From Chloroflexota bacterium (lineage in GTDB: Bacteria > Chloroflexota > UBA6077), in the NCBI GenBank assembly GCA_021788565.1, contig JAJYKO010000296.1, positions 1 to 6,864 on the forward strand: a stretch of 6,864 nucleotides of DNA, read 5' to 3'. The notes under the pieces were generated by a model. That model ran no database searches. It had not been told where the DNA came from and worked only from the letters and a program-made list of their open reading frames with translations. Positions within the stretch are counted from its first letter, which is position 1; every line of letters starts with the position of its first letter. This document shows positions 4,641-6,864 of this stretch, in pieces. The position numbers and the translations under genes are program-made.

Positions 4641-6254
4641 TCACTGGCTGCTCCGCCCTGCGGTTCCCCACGGCGTCGATGACTCCGTGCCCGATCTGCT
4701 GAAGATGGAGGCCCCTGGACTATCGTAGATCATGACATAACTAGGGTCGCGTTGTAGCTCTCGCCCGAGCAGCGACTGCTTCAAAGGCGGAGAAAGAAAT
4801 ATGTGATCGAAGTAGATGCCGTTGCTCGAAGCCAGTCTGTTTAAGCACTGCGTTCCGCTTGCGACGCAGGAGAGCGCTGCGTTGTAGAGAGCACCGCGCC
4901 GACTGAACTCTGCAATTCCACGCCATTCATATCCCTGATGGGTGGCCACGCTTACTCTTCCGGTCAGCGCCGGAAACCATTCGCTATCGATTCTGGACGG
5001 AGCGTCAGACCCGAGCACTAGGAATGAGCTGGTTGCTGGCGTGTTCGACTTCACCCAGGCCATCGCAGCTCGTTCATCGGCACTGAGGGGCGACAACGCC
5101 GCTCTGGTAAGCTCTCCGGACAGCGTTGCGATCGCCAGCATCGCGAGGCTCAAGCAGAGAGCCAACGTCTTCACAGGGCTTGCCGCTGGCTTCGCAAGAA
5201 CAGCGGACTTGAGGAGGTATGCGGCACCAATGCCAGCCAGGAGCGATAATGGCACCACGGAGTACCACTCGAACTCCCTCGGCTCGAGAGCAACCATTGC
5301 GGCTAGCCACCCGGGGACAAGGTATCTCCTGTCGGTTACCGCCGACATGCACCCCAAGACTGCCAAGAACTCGGCGACCAACGAGACGTTGAACTGCATC
5401 AGACCAGGCAACAAGAGATAGATGAGGGCCAAGAGACGAGACGACCCCTGACCCATAGCACTACCGAAAGGAAGGGGACCTAGACGCAGTAGCACGGAGA
5501 GCCACCATGGCGCCGACAGCACCGCAGCTCCGAAAGCCACGACGAGAGAGGAGAGTGCACCCGCTTTGCTTCTTCCCTTAGATAGAAACAGCAAAGCACA
5601 TGCGATCGCCGCAAAGAAGGCCGCGCCCGGATGGCTCGTGGTCGTCAGTGCGGCCAGAATCGACGCAGAGATTTTCTGCCGTGTTTTTCCATCGCGATAC
5701 ATTCGAATCACCTGGGCGATGGTGAGGAGCGCGAACAAGAAGCCCCAGGATCGCGTCAATCCACCCCCCATCAGCGGCCAGTAAAAGCTGCCCGGGGTGA
5801 GGGCGAACGCAGCTGCGGCCATGGCGGCTTCGTTTCGGTGACTCAGGAGTTCACGTGCCACCAAATAGAAAGCTCCAACCGTGAGGACGCTGGCGGCGAG
5901 GGGCGACAGGCGCATTATGGTGAGCAGGGTCATAGGGGTGTAGCCATCCAGTACGGCGGCCAGCCAGATCTGCAGAGGAGGATATGCAAACGGGATATTG
6001 GCATTATTGTATGAGGTGTACAGGGGAAGCGCATATCCGGCCCGTTGAATATCCCGGGCCATCGCGTAGAACAACCCACCGTCTCCAAGTGGAAAGTCTC
6101 CTACAAGGGCGAACTGGGCCCGGATGACGATACCTATAGCTATACCTGACAGCGCAAGTGTCGGGGCAAGCCTTGCCTCGACACGGTTGATCCAACGCAG
6201 GGCAGACATCTCCCTGTACCACGCGGAGGTACTGCCGAATCCAGTGGTGTCCAC
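4641..6254 (-). CDS. GT-C-like polytopic membrane protein (putative glycosyltransferase), 537 residues
   Basis: The start is GTG at 6254, supported by AGGAG eight bases upstream; an internal methionine at residue 16 is less well placed. One membrane helix (about 31-51) leads to an outer loop with GDFPLGDGG (52-60), YNNANIPFAYPPLQIW (82-97) and acidic residues. Acidic first-loop residues followed by Y-P-P are typical of GT-C transferases and related PMT/PTPS-related membrane proteins. Further hydrophobic segments follow at about 95-137, 143-183, 195-224, 232-258, 273-305, 311-350 and 362-380, with TSHPGAA (206-212) and EPREFEWYSVVPL (324-336) between or within them. Residues 385-537 form a soluble C-terminal domain with MAWVKSNTP (398-406), SEWFPALTGR (424-433) and GYEW (441-444), and a Ser-rich tail. 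The role inferred is transfer of a lipid-linked sugar on the outer face; donor and acceptor are unknown. It ends in TGA and no terminator is evident. Assignment to GT-C is moderate and to a specific family weak. Confidence 0.85.
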   Translation of the reverse strand: MDTTGFGSTSAWYREMSALRWINRVEARLAPTLALSGIAIGIVIRAQFALVGDFPLGDGGLFYAMARDIQRAGYALPLYTSYNNANIPFAYPPLQIWLAAVLDGYTPMTLLTIMRLSPLAASVLTVGAFYLVARELLSHRNEAAMAAAAFALTPGSFYWPLMGGGLTRSWGFLFALLTIAQVIRMYRDGKTRQKISASILAALTTTSHPGAAFFAAIACALLFLSKGRSKAGALSSLVVAFGAAVLSAPWWLSVLLRLGPLPFGSAMGQGSSRLLALIYLLLPGLMQFNVSLVAEFLAVLGCMSAVTDRRYLVPGWLAAMVALEPREFEWYSVVPLSLLAGIGAAYLLKSAVLAKPAASPVKTLALCLSLAMLAIATLSGELTRAALSPLSADERAAMAWVKSNTPATSSFLVLGSDAPSRIDSEWFPALTGRVSVATHQGYEWRGIAEFSRRGALYNAALSCVASGTQCLNRLASSNGIYFDHIFLSPPLKQSLLGRELQRDPSYVMIYDSPGASIFSRSGTESSTPWGTAGRSSQ

Positions 6255-6262
6255 CTAGAAGT

Positions 6263-6267
6263 CTCCT
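6263..6267 (-). promoter_or_regulatory. SD site deciding a GTG start
   Basis: Read on the minus strand this is AGGAG, within GCAGGAGACTTCTAG, and it stands eight bases before the GTG at 6254. It favours that GTG over the ATG of residue 16. No clear promoter hexamers for this gene are visible in 6268-6420. Confidence 0.7.
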
Positions 6268-6676
6268 GCAGATTGTCTGTTGTCAGCCTATGCGCCCGAT
6301 CGATACGCCTGGCTCGGCGGTAATCGCCTCGCGAACTCAGCCCCGGTAGGAGATCATACTACTGCAGCCGCAGGGGCGAACCCGACAGTTCTTTAATCGT
6401 TCTTGTCACTCTGTAAGCTGCAAACGCTCCATCACCGCGGTTACCAATGGTGATCAACGACGTCTGGAGCCTCAGCTGGCTGACGGTTCAACGCTACCCT
6501 GCGCTTGGTCTGCAGCTATACTTCACAGCTGGTGTGCTCTCCTGACGGTTGCCGTGGAGACATGCGTGTGAGTGCGCAGATATTCGTTGTTGCTAGTCCG
6601 GGCCCCGGCGGCGCTCATTACAGCCGGCTCTACAGGGATGCTTACAATTCTGTCTGATTCGTAACCTGGGCGGGCA

Positions 6677-6699
6677 TGCTATGATCTGCCACCTGGAGG
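6677..6699 (+). promoter_or_regulatory. Extended -10 promoter and SD site of the right-hand gene
   Basis: TGCTATGAT (6677-6685) fits an extended -10 element (TGn before TATGAT), which would compensate for the lack of a clear -35 box. GGAGG (6695-6699) stands seven bases before the TTG at 6707. Transcription would begin near 6692, giving a leader of about 15 bases. The stretch TATGATCTGCCACC closely resembles the one before the gene at 2096. Confidence 0.5.
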
Positions 6700-6706
6700 T
6701 TGCAGG

Positions 6707-6864
6707 TTGATCGCCATCGAGCGCCAGTCAGCGCCCCCTCTAATCCGCGCGAGGGCAAAAGGGGTAGGCCTTGTTCCGCTCTTTGCACTGGTGGCAGTGC
6801 TAGTCAGCGTTGCCTTTCGCATCCAACTGGTACTCAGAGCAGATTTTCCACTTGAGGATGGTGG
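6707..6864 (+). CDS. N-terminus of a second GT-C-like membrane protein, related to the minus-strand 4641-6254 protein (truncated by window end)
   Basis: From TTG at 6707 the frame stays open to the window edge, giving 52 full codons plus GG (glycine in any case). A basic, Pro-containing N-terminus (residues 1-20) leads into one membrane helix (about 22-43) ending FRIQLVLR, followed by ADFPLEDGG. The minus-strand protein has IRAQFALVGDFPLGDGG at the same place after its first helix; 10 of 17 residues are identical in a direct alignment. The two are therefore very likely homologous and this one should also be a GT-C-like transferase with an acidic first outer loop. GGAGG seven bases upstream fixes the TTG start, and I see no in-frame ATG nearby. 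The rest of the gene lies outside the window. Confidence 0.75.
   Translation, partial: MIAIERQSAPPLIRARAKGVGLVPLFALVAVLVSVAFRIQLVLRADFPLEDG

Larger units (their letters stand above)
6255..6706. other. Divergent intergenic region between two related membrane-protein genes
   Basis: These 452 bases separate the minus-strand gene from the plus-strand gene at 6707. They hold an ATCACC/GGTGAT inverted repeat (6431-6436 with 6449-6454) and the nine-base direct repeat CTGACGGTT at 6480-6488 and 6542-6550. An extended -10 promoter for the right-hand gene lies at 6677-6685. A 31-codon open frame at 6562-6657 is noted but not called. No tRNA or other RNA gene is recognisable. Confidence 0.5.

Noticed and set aside
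4942..5421. 159-codon plus-strand frame opposite the 537-residue membrane protein
   Set aside because: It is antisense to a clearly coding membrane protein and has no features of its own.
6562..6657. 31-codon plus-strand frame MRVSAQIFVVASPGPGGAHY and onward
   Set aside because: The start resembles that of some glycosyltransferases (a hydrophobic strand, then SPGPGG), but the frame ends after 31 codons and GGAG is only two bases from the ATG. It could be a gene fragment, but the evidence is too thin to call.
1..6864. CRISPR array, tRNA, rRNA or insertion-sequence transposase
   Set aside because: I saw no regularly spaced repeats, no tRNA-like T-arm with matching acceptor stem, and no DDE, Y1 or serine-recombinase motifs in any frame read.

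Overview
The window is GC-rich bacterial DNA with low gene density. I support four main genes: a cut-off surface protein at the left end, a GT-C type glycosyltransferase broken by an in-frame stop, a complete polytopic membrane protein on the minus strand, and the first 52 codons of a relative of that protein running off the right end. Host identity is uncertain. Secreted prealbumin-like surface proteins, several GT-C membrane glycosyltransferases, GC-rich codons and dispersed compound palindromes together suggest Chloroflexota or, less likely, Actinomycetota. This is inference from general familiarity; no ribosomal or other marker gene is present.

Layout. 1-878 (minus): N-terminal 292 residues of a secreted beta-rich surface protein with a clean signal peptide and Shine-Dalgarno (SD) site. 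879-2095: about 1.2 kb with no convincing gene, containing REP-like palindromes (1243-1358, 1431-1490, 1624-1692). 2096-3499 (plus): a GT87 (DUF2029) family glycosyltransferase, split by an amber codon at 2351-2353 exactly where the family would have a tyrosine. 3500-4640: about 1.1 kb with a possible frameshifted membrane-protein remnant, a large inverted repeat at 3960-4016 and one doubtful small minus-strand gene (4002-4262). 4641-6254 (minus): a 537-residue GT-C-like membrane protein starting at GTG. 6255-6706: divergent intergenic region. 6707-6864 (plus): TTG-started N-terminus of a second protein sharing the DFPL(G/E)DGG loop motif of the 4641-6254 protein.

The three membrane proteins belong to families that usually move sugars from polyprenyl-phosphate carriers onto acceptors outside the membrane. 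The surface protein at the left end carries seven N-x-S/T sequons and is a conceivable acceptor, so the window may be part of a cell-surface polysaccharide or glycoprotein locus. That link is inference only. Long gene-poor stretches, the nonsense-interrupted gene and the frameshifted remnant point to an accessory region that is decaying or rearranging.
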